Shown here: one piece after another, positions 53,635-61,702 of the stretch | How the letters are laid out: the number at the start of each line of letters is the position of its first letter | How positions within the stretch are numbered: the stretch's first letter is position 1 | Assembly (NCBI GenBank): GCA_946188155.1 | Contig: CAMHUC010000008.1 | Coordinates: 1-64,000, forward strand | Origin: an uncultured bacterium | Lineage (GTDB): Bacteria; Bacteroidota; Bacteroidia; Bacteroidales; Bacteroidaceae | Length of the DNA: 64,000 nt | Direction of reading: 5' to 3' | The notes under the pieces: model-generated | Database searches by the model: none | Seen by the model: the letters and a program-made list of their open reading frames with translations, nothing else | Told to the model about the DNA's origin: nothing | Translations under genes and position numbers: made by a program

Positions 53635-53723
53635 TTCTCTTGCCACTGTTGCCACTATACTGTAAGCATCAGATATTCAGCCGTTTACGTAGTGGCAACG
53701 GCATTGCAACAGTGGCAAGAGAA
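53635..53723. repeat. TGCCACTGTTGC inverted repeat, copy C
   Basis: Perfect 18-base arms TTCTCTTGCCACTGTTGC (53635-53652) and the complement (53706-53723), 53-base loop. Confidence 0.8.
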
Positions 53724-53841
53724 TAATAAATTCGTGGATGAAATTTGTGGTAATTTGTGGTAATTTGTTTCAAAAGAGTGAAAGCATATTTCTATTTTGC
53801 TGTATTGCTATCTTGAAATCACTAAATGAAAGAGCCATGGG

Positions 53842-53856
53842 GTCCAGGGCCTGGAC
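53842..53856. repeat. GTCCAGG-G-CCTGGAC palindrome
   Basis: Counterpart of the palindrome at 19551-19565, and again framed by two TGCCACTGTTGC repeats. Confidence 0.65.
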
Positions 53857-53971
53857 TGCCCGTGGTGCCTCCAGCATCTTCTGCTCCATTGCCTGGACTG
53901 CCTGCCACTCCCCTTGCCGTGACTGCCGTCGGCCTTATCCGCGGCCAGGGAAGGCTTTCCTGCCCACGCCG

Positions 53972-54054
53972 TTCTCTTGCCACTGTTGCCACGTCGTTGC
54001 AAGCGTGTAACCTGTTGAGCTGCAGTTGGTTAAGGCTAAGTTGCAATAGTGGCA
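53972..54054. repeat. TGCCACTGTTGC inverted repeat, copy D
   Basis: Left arm TTCTCTTGCCACTGTTGC (53972-53989), right arm GCAATAGTGGCA (54043-54054). Confidence 0.65.
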
Positions 54055-54146
54055 TCAAAAATTTAAATTTCTCTGAGCACGTTATGGGCCGCGGCGTGGG
54101 GTATCAGCGACCTTTGCTCGCTCTTTGAAAAAATGTGTGAAAAAGT

Positions 54147-54177
54147 TTTGTTGTTTTCCTGAAATTTCCTATCTTTG
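54147..54177 (+). promoter_or_regulatory. Consensus promoter without an obvious gene
   Basis: TTTG at 54147-54150, 19 bases, TATCTTTG at 54170-54177. It faces the fragment described next. Confidence 0.65.
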
Positions 54178-54365
54178 CATCGTCTAATTCAAATATACCG
54201 AAAATAGAAGAGAAGAAATTCAAAAACAGGACAGAAAGGGCAGAATGGTTTGAAAGGCAGTTAGGCTGGGAGCCATTATCAGATGAAGACAGAGCTGCTC
54301 TTGACGATGCGGTCAGAATGGTCACAAACTTAAATACGAGGCCTGTCTATGCGACTTCTAATTGA
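54178..54365 (+). pseudogene. Start-less open frame, possible small-protein remnant
   Basis: An open frame in register with 54207 reads ...NRTERAEWFERQLGWEPL and then SDEDRAALDDAVRMVTNL, and stops at 54363-54365. The composition looks like a real helical protein, perhaps an antitoxin-like or regulator fragment, but no ATG, GTG or TTG lies between the promoter and the coding-like part. The first in-frame ATG is near 54316. Either the start was lost or a rare start codon is used. I do not recognise the family. Confidence 0.3.
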
Positions 54366-54485
54366 TACTCATATCTGACGATGCCAAGTTCCCCTTTTAT
54401 CGTTCTCAAGGGCTGGAACTGATAGAAAACGTTTAGTCTTATAATAACTTTCTCACACACGATGCACTCTTTGCTGCCTCTGCCG

Positions 54486-56852
54486 TTACACGTCGGAGGG
54501 GCTGATGCCGTACTCGTCCTTGAAGCACTTGGTGAAGTAGCTGGGGGCTGAGAAGCCAACCTCGTAGGCCACCTCGGATACGGTCTTGTGGCTCGTCTCC
54601 AGCAGCTGTCGGCCTCGCATCAGCCGGGCCTTTCGCAGCAGCTCTACGGGCGACTGGCCGGTGAGTGCCTTCACCTTTCTGTATAGTTGTACGCGCGAGA
54701 GGCCCAGTTCGGCACCGATGGTCTCCACGCTCAGGTCGCTGTCGGTCATGTTGCGCTCTATGAAGTCGCGGAACTTCTGCAGGAAGGGGTCCACTTTCTT
54801 TAATGAAGAATGAAGAGTGAAGAGTGAAGAATTTGCTTCCGCCGAAGTTGGGTTCTCTGCTGCCGAAGTTTTCTCCCCTGCTGTCGCAGTTGAGTTCTCT
54901 GCTGCCGGAGTAGGGCGAGCGGTAGCAAATTCTTCATTCTCTTCACTTTCTTCCCTCTTCACTCTTGACTCTTCATTTCCGAAGAGGTTCTTCAGCTGTA
55001 TGCGGCTCTTGAGCAGGTTGCTGATGCGGGCCAGCAGCACGTCGGCGGCGAAGGGCTTGGTGATGTAGGCGTCGGCTCCGCTCTCGTAGCCCTCTATCTG
55101 GTGCTGCGAGAGTGCACGTGCGGTGAGCAGTATGACGGGTATGTGGCTGGTGGCCGTGTTGCCCTTGATGCGCTGGCAGAACTCCAGTCCGTTCATCACG
55201 GGCATCATCACGTCGCTGACAATCAGGTCGGGCACTATCTCGTTGGCCACTGCCAGGCCCTGCTGCCCGTCGGCGGCCTCGCTCACCTGGTACTTGTCCT
55301 GCAGTATGGTGCGCAGGTAGGCTCGTATGTCGGCGTTGTCGTCGACGATGAGAACCGTGGTAAATGAAGAATGAAGAATGAAGAGTGAAGAATTTGCTGC
55401 CGCCGAAGTTTCCTCCTCTGCTGCCGCCGTTGGACTCTCTGCTGCCGCCGTTGGGAGGGCGGTAGCAAATTGGCTTTCCCGTTCGGGCCGCCGAGCTAAA
55501 CCTTCTTCGCTCTTCATTCTCAATTCTTCACTTACAGAGGTCTGCATGTCGAGCATCTTGTTGATGAGCTCTGTCAGCTGGTTGGCGTTGCGGCGTATGA
55601 TGGCGAACAGCCCGGAAGCCTCGGCTCCCGCCTCGCTGATCTCGCGCGTCTCGGCCATCTGCTCCAGAGGCCCCTGGATGAGGGTGAGGGGCGTGCGCAG
55701 CTGGTGGCTCACCTGGGTGTAGAAGTCGAGCTGTTCGCGCTCCATCTTGGTGCGCTCCTCGTGCAGACGTGCCCGCTGCAGAAAATAGAGGTATGTTACC
55801 ACGAGCAGCATCATGAGCATCACGATGAACCCGATGGCCAGCCACAGGCCTGTGCGCTGGTTGTCAATCTGGTTGAGATAGGTGTCGGCACGCTTGTGCA
55901 GCTGGTCGAGATAGGCCGTCTGCCGCATAATCTCCTCGTTCTCCATCAGCAGCACCTTGGCATTGTCGTGGGTGACGATTGCCGACATGAGCTGTATCTC
56001 CTTCTTGTAGGGCTTGCCCTCCAGAATGTCGACGGCCAGTTGCAGCAGCTGGTCGCCGTGGGTGGGGTAGATGTAGCTGGCGTCGAGTATGGAGTCGCGC
56101 ACACAGGCGATGCCGCCGTTCTCGCCCGGCAGTCCGTCGATGCCGCAGTAGCGCGGCGTAGCCCCCTTGTCCATGAAGGCGCGGCGTGCGCCGAGGGCCA
56201 TGCGGTCGTTCTGTCCGAACACGAAGTCGATCTGGCTGAGGCTGCCCTGATAGTCGCTGACGGCCTTGTAGGCACTCTCTTCCGTCCAGTCGCCCTGCAG
56301 GGTGGCCGTGAACTCTATCTGCGGAAAGTTGGCGATGGCCTCGCGGAAGCCCTTGTCGCGCTCGATGGCCGGCGATGAGCCTTTCAGTCCCATGATTTCC
56401 ATGACGCGCCCCTTGCCCTCGAGGCGCGCGGCGATATACTCGCCCATCAGTCGGCCCATCTCGTAGTTGTCGGCACCCATGAAGGCGGTGTATTTCTTCG
56501 AGTTGGTCTTGCGCTCGAACACGATGACGGGGATGCCACGGTCGAAGGCGCGGTCGATGGCGGGCGAGATGGTCTGTATCTGGTTGGGCGCCACGATGAG
56601 CAGGTCGATGCCCAGGGCTACGAGACTGTCAATCTGTTCTATCTGCCGCTGGTCGCTGTCGTAGGCTGAGGCGAAGCGCAGCTCCACGCCGTCGTGGAAG
56701 TAGGCGCCCATGCGCAGCTCTGCGTTCTGCTTCTCCCGCCAGATGTCGTCGGAGCATTGGGAGATGCCTATCACGTGCCTGGGCTCCTTGCTGCCGCAGG
56801 CGATGCAGAGCAGGGCCAGTAGAAAAGTCAGGTATGTTAGTATTCTGCTCAT
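54486..56852 (-). CDS. Hybrid sensor-regulator C, orphan, without HATPase domain
   Basis: 788 residues from ATG 56852; the longer frame to 57026 would cross two promoters. Signal MSRILTYLTFLLALLCIACG; type I sugar-binding domain about 28-320 (HVIGISQCSDDIWREKQN, IVAPNQIQTI, YCGIDGLPGENGG); membrane segment about 345-365; H-box FYTQVSHQLRTPLTL; receiver with phospho-Asp in VSDVMMPVMNG; C-terminal AraC domain (LSRVQLYRKVKALTG). No HATPase domain lies between H-box and receiver. Two low-complexity inserts, before and after the receiver, are translated repeat arrays (ANSSLFILHSSF and ANSSLFTLHSSL). No PUL adjoins it, so its targets are elsewhere or are the three PULs here. Confidence 0.88.
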   Translation of the reverse strand: MSRILTYLTFLLALLCIACGSKEPRHVIGISQCSDDIWREKQNAELRMGAYFHDGVELRFASAYDSDQRQIEQIDSLVALGIDLLIVAPNQIQTISPAIDRAFDRGIPVIVFERKTNSKKYTAFMGADNYEMGRLMGEYIAARLEGKGRVMEIMGLKGSSPAIERDKGFREAIANFPQIEFTATLQGDWTEESAYKAVSDYQGSLSQIDFVFGQNDRMALGARRAFMDKGATPRYCGIDGLPGENGGIACVRDSILDASYIYPTHGDQLLQLAVDILEGKPYKKEIQLMSAIVTHDNAKVLLMENEEIMRQTAYLDQLHKRADTYLNQIDNQRTGLWLAIGFIVMLMMLLVVTYLYFLQRARLHEERTKMEREQLDFYTQVSHQLRTPLTLIQGPLEQMAETREISEAGAEASGLFAIIRRNANQLTELINKMLDMQTSVSEELRMKSEEGLARRPERESQFATALPTAAAESPTAAAEEETSAAANSSLFILHSSFTTVLIVDDNADIRAYLRTILQDKYQVSEAADGQQGLAVANEIVPDLIVSDVMMPVMNGLEFCQRIKGNTATSHIPVILLTARALSQHQIEGYESGADAYITKPFAADVLLARISNLLKSRIQLKNLFGNEESRVKREESEENEEFATARPTPAAENSTATAGEKTSAAENPTSAEANSSLFTLHSSLKKVDPFLQKFRDFIERNMTDSDLSVETIGAELGLSRVQLYRKVKALTGQSPVELLRKARLMRGRQLLETSHKTVSEVAYEVGFSAPSYFTKCFKDEYGISPSDV
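54806..54975 (-). repeat. Repeat array inside sensor-regulator C, after the receiver
   Basis: GTGAAGA-type units, then an imperfect tandem of GCTGCCGAAGTT-like units, then the complement of the units. It reads in frame as an Ala/Ser/Glu-rich linker. Confidence 0.75.
55363..55535 (-). repeat. Repeat array inside sensor-regulator C, before the receiver
   Basis: Same design as the array at 54806-54975: GTGAAGA/ATGAAGA units, a GCTGCCGCCG-rich tandem, then GCGGTAGCAAATT. It occupies the place where a HATPase domain would be expected. Confidence 0.75.
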
Positions 56853-56903
56853 GTGACTCTGGTCAATTCGGTTGCAAAGATAGTGATTATTTTCGAAATA
56901 TGT

Positions 56904-56934
56904 TTGCTGTTTCGGATATTTTTTGCTACTTTTG
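56904..56934 (+). promoter_or_regulatory. Promoter of upp
   Basis: TTG at 56904-56906 (TTTG from 56903), 20 bases, TACTTTTG at 56927-56934; ATG is 25 bases further. A divergent TATCTTTG box for sensor-regulator C lies at 56875-56882. Confidence 0.75.
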
Positions 56935-56958
56935 CACCAACTTAAAGCAAAAGGCATT

Positions 56959-57645
56959 ATGGAAGTTATCAATTTCGCAGAGCACAACAGCGTCATCAAC
57001 CAGTTCATGTCGGAGCTGCGCGACAAGAGCTATCAGAAGAACCGCCTCCTGTTCCGCCACAACGTGGAGCGCATCGGGGAGCTGATGGCCTACGAGGTGT
57101 CGAAGCGTCTGGACTATAAGCCCAAGACCGTCACCACGCCGCTGGGCACCATCGACATCCCCCTGATCAAGGACGACATCGTGCTGGGCACCGTGCTGCG
57201 TGCCGGCCTGCCTTTCCACCAGGGGTTCCTCAACATGTTCGACCATGCCGACAATGCCTACGTGTCGGCCTTCCGCATGTATATCAACCGTGAGCATACC
57301 GAGGTGGGCATCCAGGCCGACTATATAGCCGCCCCGAGCGTCAAGAACCGCACGCTCATCATCGCCGACCCCATGCTGGCCACGGGCGGCTCGATGGCCG
57401 CCGCCATCGAGGCCCTGCTCATGTCGGGCAAGCCCAGGAAGATCCACGTGTGCTGCATCATCGCCGCCCCCGAGGGCATCGAGGTGGTGAAGGAGGCCCT
57501 GCCCGAGGGCAGCACCATCTGGTGCGCCGCCATCGACCAGGGCATGAACGCGCAGAAGTACATCGTGCCGGGTTTCGGCGACTGCGGCGACCTGTGCTTC
57601 GGCGAGAAGGTGCAGAGCTTCCGCAAGATTGTCGACAAGCGCTGA
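56959..57645 (+). CDS. upp: Uracil phosphoribosyltransferase
   Basis: 228 residues from ATG 56959; the longer frame would start before the transcript begins. It joins uracil and PRPP to form UMP in pyrimidine salvage. The PRPP loop is LIIADPMLATGGSMAAAI, and the uracil-binding C-terminus reads PGFGDCGDLCFGEK. Length and motifs fit the Bacteroidetes form. Divergent from sensor-regulator C and followed by the TPR kinase. Confidence 0.93.
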   Translation: MEVINFAEHNSVINQFMSELRDKSYQKNRLLFRHNVERIGELMAYEVSKRLDYKPKTVTTPLGTIDIPLIKDDIVLGTVLRAGLPFHQGFLNMFDHADNAYVSAFRMYINREHTEVGIQADYIAAPSVKNRTLIIADPMLATGGSMAAAIEALLMSGKPRKIHVCCIIAAPEGIEVVKEALPEGSTIWCAAIDQGMNAQKYIVPGFGDCGDLCFGEKVQSFRKIVDKR

Positions 57646-57697
57646 CGCTGCTGTGCAAAGGCCGTCTCGTCCGGATGAAAATAAAGTTGGCGAAACA

Positions 57698-57729
57698 TTT
57701 GGAGGATTCGGGAATAATGCTTACCTTTG
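57698..57729 (+). promoter_or_regulatory. Promoter abutting the TPR kinase start codon
   Basis: TTTG at 57698-57701, 20 bases, TACCTTTG at 57722-57729. The ATG is at 57734, only four bases past the box, where transcription itself should begin. Confidence 0.75.
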
Positions 57730-57733
57730 CAAA

Positions 57734-59683
57734 ATGAAACGCCTAGGCTACAAACTACTATCTATCATAATACTTATCACGGCTGTGCTGGCCGTGGCCT
57801 GCGAAAGACCTGCTGCACCCACCCATGAGGAGGATGTGGCAGGTCTGACGATACCCGCACCCACCGTGGAGGACTCGGCCCGGCTGCTCTTCGACCGTGT
57901 GGACCACTTCTATAAGCGGGTGGAGCACGACTCGCTGGGGCGGCTGGCTCCAGTGGCCATGGCGTTCTTCGAGCGCCATGAGTTGTGGAGGCAGTACTAT
58001 ACTACGTGGTGCCTGCTGGTGAACGACCTGGTGTGGGGCGGCAAGATGGACGAGGGCTTCGCGCAGGCGCGTAAGATGCACCAGGATGCCATGCGCCGCG
58101 ACAATGCCTTCGGGCTTTCCGAAGCCTACACCGCCATGGGCGTGGCCTACCACTTCCAGAAGAACGACGCCGAGTCGGCACAGTGCTACCGGCAGGCATT
58201 GAGACACTATCCCGACGACGCCGACCAGAGCGTGAAGCTGAACATCTACAGCTACTACGTGCAGGTGCTCGTCGACACGCGAGACCACTCGCTGATCCGT
58301 CAGACCCTCAAAGAGTGGGAGGCCTTCCTCAACAAACTGACTGCTGGCAAGAGCGACAATGAGCAGTATGCCCACTGGTACTTCCGCTTCCACCGGGAGT
58401 GCTTCCGCTACTACTACGGCATCACGGACTACGCCAGGGCCGGGGAGGAGCTGGACCGGATGCAGGCCTATCTCGACCGAGAGGACGACCGCGAGCTCTA
58501 CCTGGGGCAGGTGGCCGGCTTCCGCGTGCAGCTGGCCATGGCCCGCAAGAACTATCAGGAAGCCATGGACTGGAGCGACCGTGAGATAGCACTCTGCCGT
58601 GAGCAAGACTACAATACCTACCTGAACGCCCTGAAGCACCGCACCGACATGCTGCAGACTCTGGGGCACTACGAGGAGGCACTCAAGGCCTGGCGCAGCT
58701 ACGACGCGCAGAAGGACTCCATCATCAAGGCCGACAACCGTCAGCAGCTGAACGAGCTGAACAAGCGCTTCGAACTCGACGAGCTGAAGGCGCAGCAGGT
58801 GCGCGAGCAGTATGAGTACGAGCACAGCCGATTCCTTCACTTCACCGCCTTCGGCACCATCGTGGTACTGGCCTTGCTGCTCTTCATTGCCTGGCGGCGG
58901 CGCGCCGAGCGGCAACTCAGGGAGGCACACCAGCAGCTGGCAGCGAGCAACGAAGAGCTGCAGCAGAGTTATGAACAGCTGAAGCTGGCCAACGCCAGGG
59001 CCGAGGAGTCGTCGAAGATGAAGAGCGACTTCATCCACCAGATATCCCACGAGATACGCACGCCGCTCAACGTGCTCAGCGGATTCACACAGATTGTCAC
59101 CACGCCAGGCATGGAACTCGACGACGAACAGAAGGTGGACATCTCGCAGCGCATCACGGAGAATACCGACCGCATCACGCGACTGGTGAACAAGATGCTG
59201 GAACTCTCGGAAGCCAACAGCAAGGCCGACATCCGGCGCGAAGACCAGGTGAGCCCCGTCAGGATAGCTTCGCAGGCCATCGACGAGTCGGGCATCCTAA
59301 TGGCTACCCATATAGAACTGCTGACGGACTACTCCGAGGAAAGCGACAACACGCTGCTGACCACCAACCTGCTGCAAGCCTCGCGGGCACTGGCACAGCT
59401 GCTCGACAACGCCCAGAAGTTCTCCAAGCAGGGCACCGTGAGACTCAGTATCCGGGTGACCCCGCAGATGGCGAGCTTCATAGTGGAGGACACAGGCATC
59501 GGCATACCCATCTACGAGGCAGAGCACGTGTTCGACGAGTTCGTGCAGCTCGACGAGTACTACGACGGCACGGGCATCGGACTGACCGTGGCCCGCAGCA
59601 TCTCGCGGCGACTGGGGGGCGACGTGATGCTCGACACCAGCTATACCGCCGGTGCCCGCTTCGTGATGATGCTGCCACGTTGA
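57734..59683 (+). CDS. TPR-containing sensor histidine kinase, lipoprotein-like signal
   Basis: 649 residues. Signal-like MKRLGYKLLSIIILITAVLA then VACERP, which could be a lipobox; TPR-like helical repeats about 50-350; membrane segment about 370-390; coiled coil; H-box FIHQISHEIRTPLNVL with His near 439; HATPase about 500-645 (N-box LLDNAQKFSKQG, VEDTGIGIP, GTGIGLTVARSI). No receiver or DNA-binding part, so it must act on a partner. It is the only complete kinase in the window and could in principle serve the HATPase-less regulators; this is a guess. ATG 57734 is the only sensible start, being the first codon of the signal peptide. Confidence 0.88.
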   Translation: MKRLGYKLLSIIILITAVLAVACERPAAPTHEEDVAGLTIPAPTVEDSARLLFDRVDHFYKRVEHDSLGRLAPVAMAFFERHELWRQYYTTWCLLVNDLVWGGKMDEGFAQARKMHQDAMRRDNAFGLSEAYTAMGVAYHFQKNDAESAQCYRQALRHYPDDADQSVKLNIYSYYVQVLVDTRDHSLIRQTLKEWEAFLNKLTAGKSDNEQYAHWYFRFHRECFRYYYGITDYARAGEELDRMQAYLDREDDRELYLGQVAGFRVQLAMARKNYQEAMDWSDREIALCREQDYNTYLNALKHRTDMLQTLGHYEEALKAWRSYDAQKDSIIKADNRQQLNELNKRFELDELKAQQVREQYEYEHSRFLHFTAFGTIVVLALLLFIAWRRRAERQLREAHQQLAASNEELQQSYEQLKLANARAEESSKMKSDFIHQISHEIRTPLNVLSGFTQIVTTPGMELDDEQKVDISQRITENTDRITRLVNKMLELSEANSKADIRREDQVSPVRIASQAIDESGILMATHIELLTDYSEESDNTLLTTNLLQASRALAQLLDNAQKFSKQGTVRLSIRVTPQMASFIVEDTGIGIPIYEAEHVFDEFVQLDEYYDGTGIGLTVARSISRRLGGDVMLDTSYTAGARFVMMLPR

Positions 59684-59750
59684 ATTCCGTATGCTTATTC
59701 ATGATAGATGCAGGAAAAGGCCCGTTTCGTGCATTTTTATACGCAAAGGT

Positions 59751-59781
59751 TTTGCCGTTTCATAAAAAATAGGTACTTTTG
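59751..59781 (+). promoter_or_regulatory. Promoter of korA
   Basis: TTTG at 59751-59754, 19 bases, TACTTTTG at 59774-59781; leader of about 35 bases. Confidence 0.8.
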
Positions 59782-59822
59782 CACCCGATAAAGCGACAGT
59801 TAGTAATAAACACTATAGCAAT

Positions 59823-61673
59823 ATGGCAGAAAAATTAGAAGTGAAGGAGTTGGACCAGGTTGTGGTCCGCTTCTCGGGAGACTCCGGCGACGGCATGCAG
59901 CTGGCCGGCAACATCTTCTCGACGGTCAGTGCCACCGTTGGCAACGGCATTTCCACATTCCCCGACTATCCCGCCGACATCCGCGCCCCGCAAGGGTCGC
60001 TCACGGGTGTCAGCGGATTCCAGGTTCACATCGGAGCCGGCAAGGTATACACCCCCGGCGACAAGTGCGACGTGCTGGTGGCCATGAACGCCGCAGCCCT
60101 GAAGACGCAGTACCGCTACGCCAAGCCGGGCGCCACTATTATCATCGACACCGACTCCTTCGGCCCGAAGGACCTGGAGAAGGCGCAGTTTAAGACGGAG
60201 GACTATCTGGGCGAGATGCAGATCGACGCAGACCGCGTCATCCAGTGCCCGCTGACCACGATGGTGAAGGACTGCCTGAAGGACACGGGCATGGACATGA
60301 AGGCCATGATGAAGTGCCGCAACATGTTCGCACTCGGACTCGTCTGCTGGCTCTTCGACCGTGACCTGCAGCTGGTTGCCAACTTCCTGAAGGAGAAGTT
60401 TGCCAAGAAGCCCGCCATCGCCGAGGCCAACATCAAGGTGATACAGGCCGGCTACGACTACGGACACAACACTCACGCTGGAACTACCAGCGTATACAGG
60501 GTGGAGTCGAAGACCAAGGAACCTGGGCGCTACATGGACATCACGGGCAACAAGGCCACGGCCTACGGCTTCATAGCCGCTGCCGAGAAGGCCGGGCTGA
60601 AGCTCTACTTGGGCAGCTATCCCATCACGCCGGCCACCGACGTGCTCCACGAGCTGTCGAAGCACAAGTCGCTGGGCGTCATCACCGTGCAGTGCGAGGA
60701 CGAGATTGCCGGTTGCTCGTCGGCCCTGGGCGCATCGTTCGCCGGTGCGCTGGGTGTCACCAGCACCTCCGGTCCCGGCATCTGCCTGAAGTCGGAAGCC
60801 ATGAACCTGGCCGTCATCATGGAGCTGCCATTAGTGGTGCTCGACGTGCAGCGCGGCGGTCCCGCCACGGGCCTGCCCACAAAGTCGGAACAGACCGACC
60901 TGCTGCAGGTGCTCTTCGGCCGCAACGGCGAGAGTCCCATGCCGGTGATGGCTGCCACCAGCCCCACCGACTGCTTCGATGCTGCCTACCAGGCCTGTAA
61001 GATTGCCCTGGAGCACATGACGCCCGTGGTGCTGCTGACGGATGCCTTCATCGCCAACGGCTCAGGAGCCTTCCGCCTGCCCGACATCACGAAGCTCGAC
61101 GCTATCAATCCCCCATACGTGCCCGAGGAACTGAAAGGCAAGTGGACGCCCTACATGCGAGCCGAGAACGGCACCCGCTACTGGGCCGTGCCCGGTCGCG
61201 AGGGCTTTGCCCACATCCTCGGTGGACTGGAGAAGGACTCCGAGACGGGCGCCATCTCTACGAACCCCGAGAACCACGACCTGATGACGCGCCTGCGCCA
61301 GCAGAAGATAGCGAACATCCAGGTGCCCGACCTGGAGGTGGACGGCGACGCAGCCGATGCCGACCTGCTCATCGTGGGCTTCGGCTCCACCTACGGCCAT
61401 CTGCGCTCGGCCATGGACGAGCTGAGGGCGAAGGGCTACAAGGTGGCACAGACGCACTTCAAGTACCTCAACCCGCTGCCCAAGAACACGGCCGAGGTGC
61501 TCTCTAAGTACAAGAAGGTGGTGGTGGCCGAACAGAACATGGGCCAGCTGGCTGCCTACCTGCGCATGAAGGTTGACAACTTCGTACCGGCTCAGTTCAA
61601 CCAGGTGAAAGGCCAGCCCTTCGTGGTCGAAGAACTCGTCAATGCGTTCGAGGGATTAATTAACAAGAAGTAG
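59823..61673 (+). CDS. korA: 2-oxoglutarate (2-oxoacid):ferredoxin oxidoreductase, fused gamma-alpha subunit
   Basis: 616 residues. The gamma-type domain (about 15-190; VVRFSGDSGDGMQLAGNIFS) is fused to the alpha-type pyrimidine-binding domain (about 215-600; GSYPITPATDVLHEL, QCEDEIAGCSSALGASFAGA, TSTSGPGICLKSEAMNLA). With KorB it makes acyl-CoA, CO2 and reduced ferredoxin from 2-oxoacids, or runs in reverse in the reductive branch of the TCA cycle. The substrate is probably 2-oxoglutarate, but other 2-oxoacids are possible. The partner korB lies 683 bases downstream, separated by an inserted element. Confidence 0.92.
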   Translation: MAEKLEVKELDQVVVRFSGDSGDGMQLAGNIFSTVSATVGNGISTFPDYPADIRAPQGSLTGVSGFQVHIGAGKVYTPGDKCDVLVAMNAAALKTQYRYAKPGATIIIDTDSFGPKDLEKAQFKTEDYLGEMQIDADRVIQCPLTTMVKDCLKDTGMDMKAMMKCRNMFALGLVCWLFDRDLQLVANFLKEKFAKKPAIAEANIKVIQAGYDYGHNTHAGTTSVYRVESKTKEPGRYMDITGNKATAYGFIAAAEKAGLKLYLGSYPITPATDVLHELSKHKSLGVITVQCEDEIAGCSSALGASFAGALGVTSTSGPGICLKSEAMNLAVIMELPLVVLDVQRGGPATGLPTKSEQTDLLQVLFGRNGESPMPVMAATSPTDCFDAAYQACKIALEHMTPVVLLTDAFIANGSGAFRLPDITKLDAINPPYVPEELKGKWTPYMRAENGTRYWAVPGREGFAHILGGLEKDSETGAISTNPENHDLMTRLRQQKIANIQVPDLEVDGDAADADLLIVGFGSTYGHLRSAMDELRAKGYKVAQTHFKYLNPLPKNTAEVLSKYKKVVVAEQNMGQLAAYLRMKVDNFVPAQFNQVKGQPFVVEELVNAFEGLINKK

Positions 61674-61702
61674 TAATGACAACATATAGCTGTTTTTTTA
61701 TA

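Noticed and set aside
54347..54559. 70-codon minus-strand frame after sensor-regulator C
   Set aside because: Its first half is an out-of-frame reading of the regulator's end, and the rest has no start or recognisable motif.
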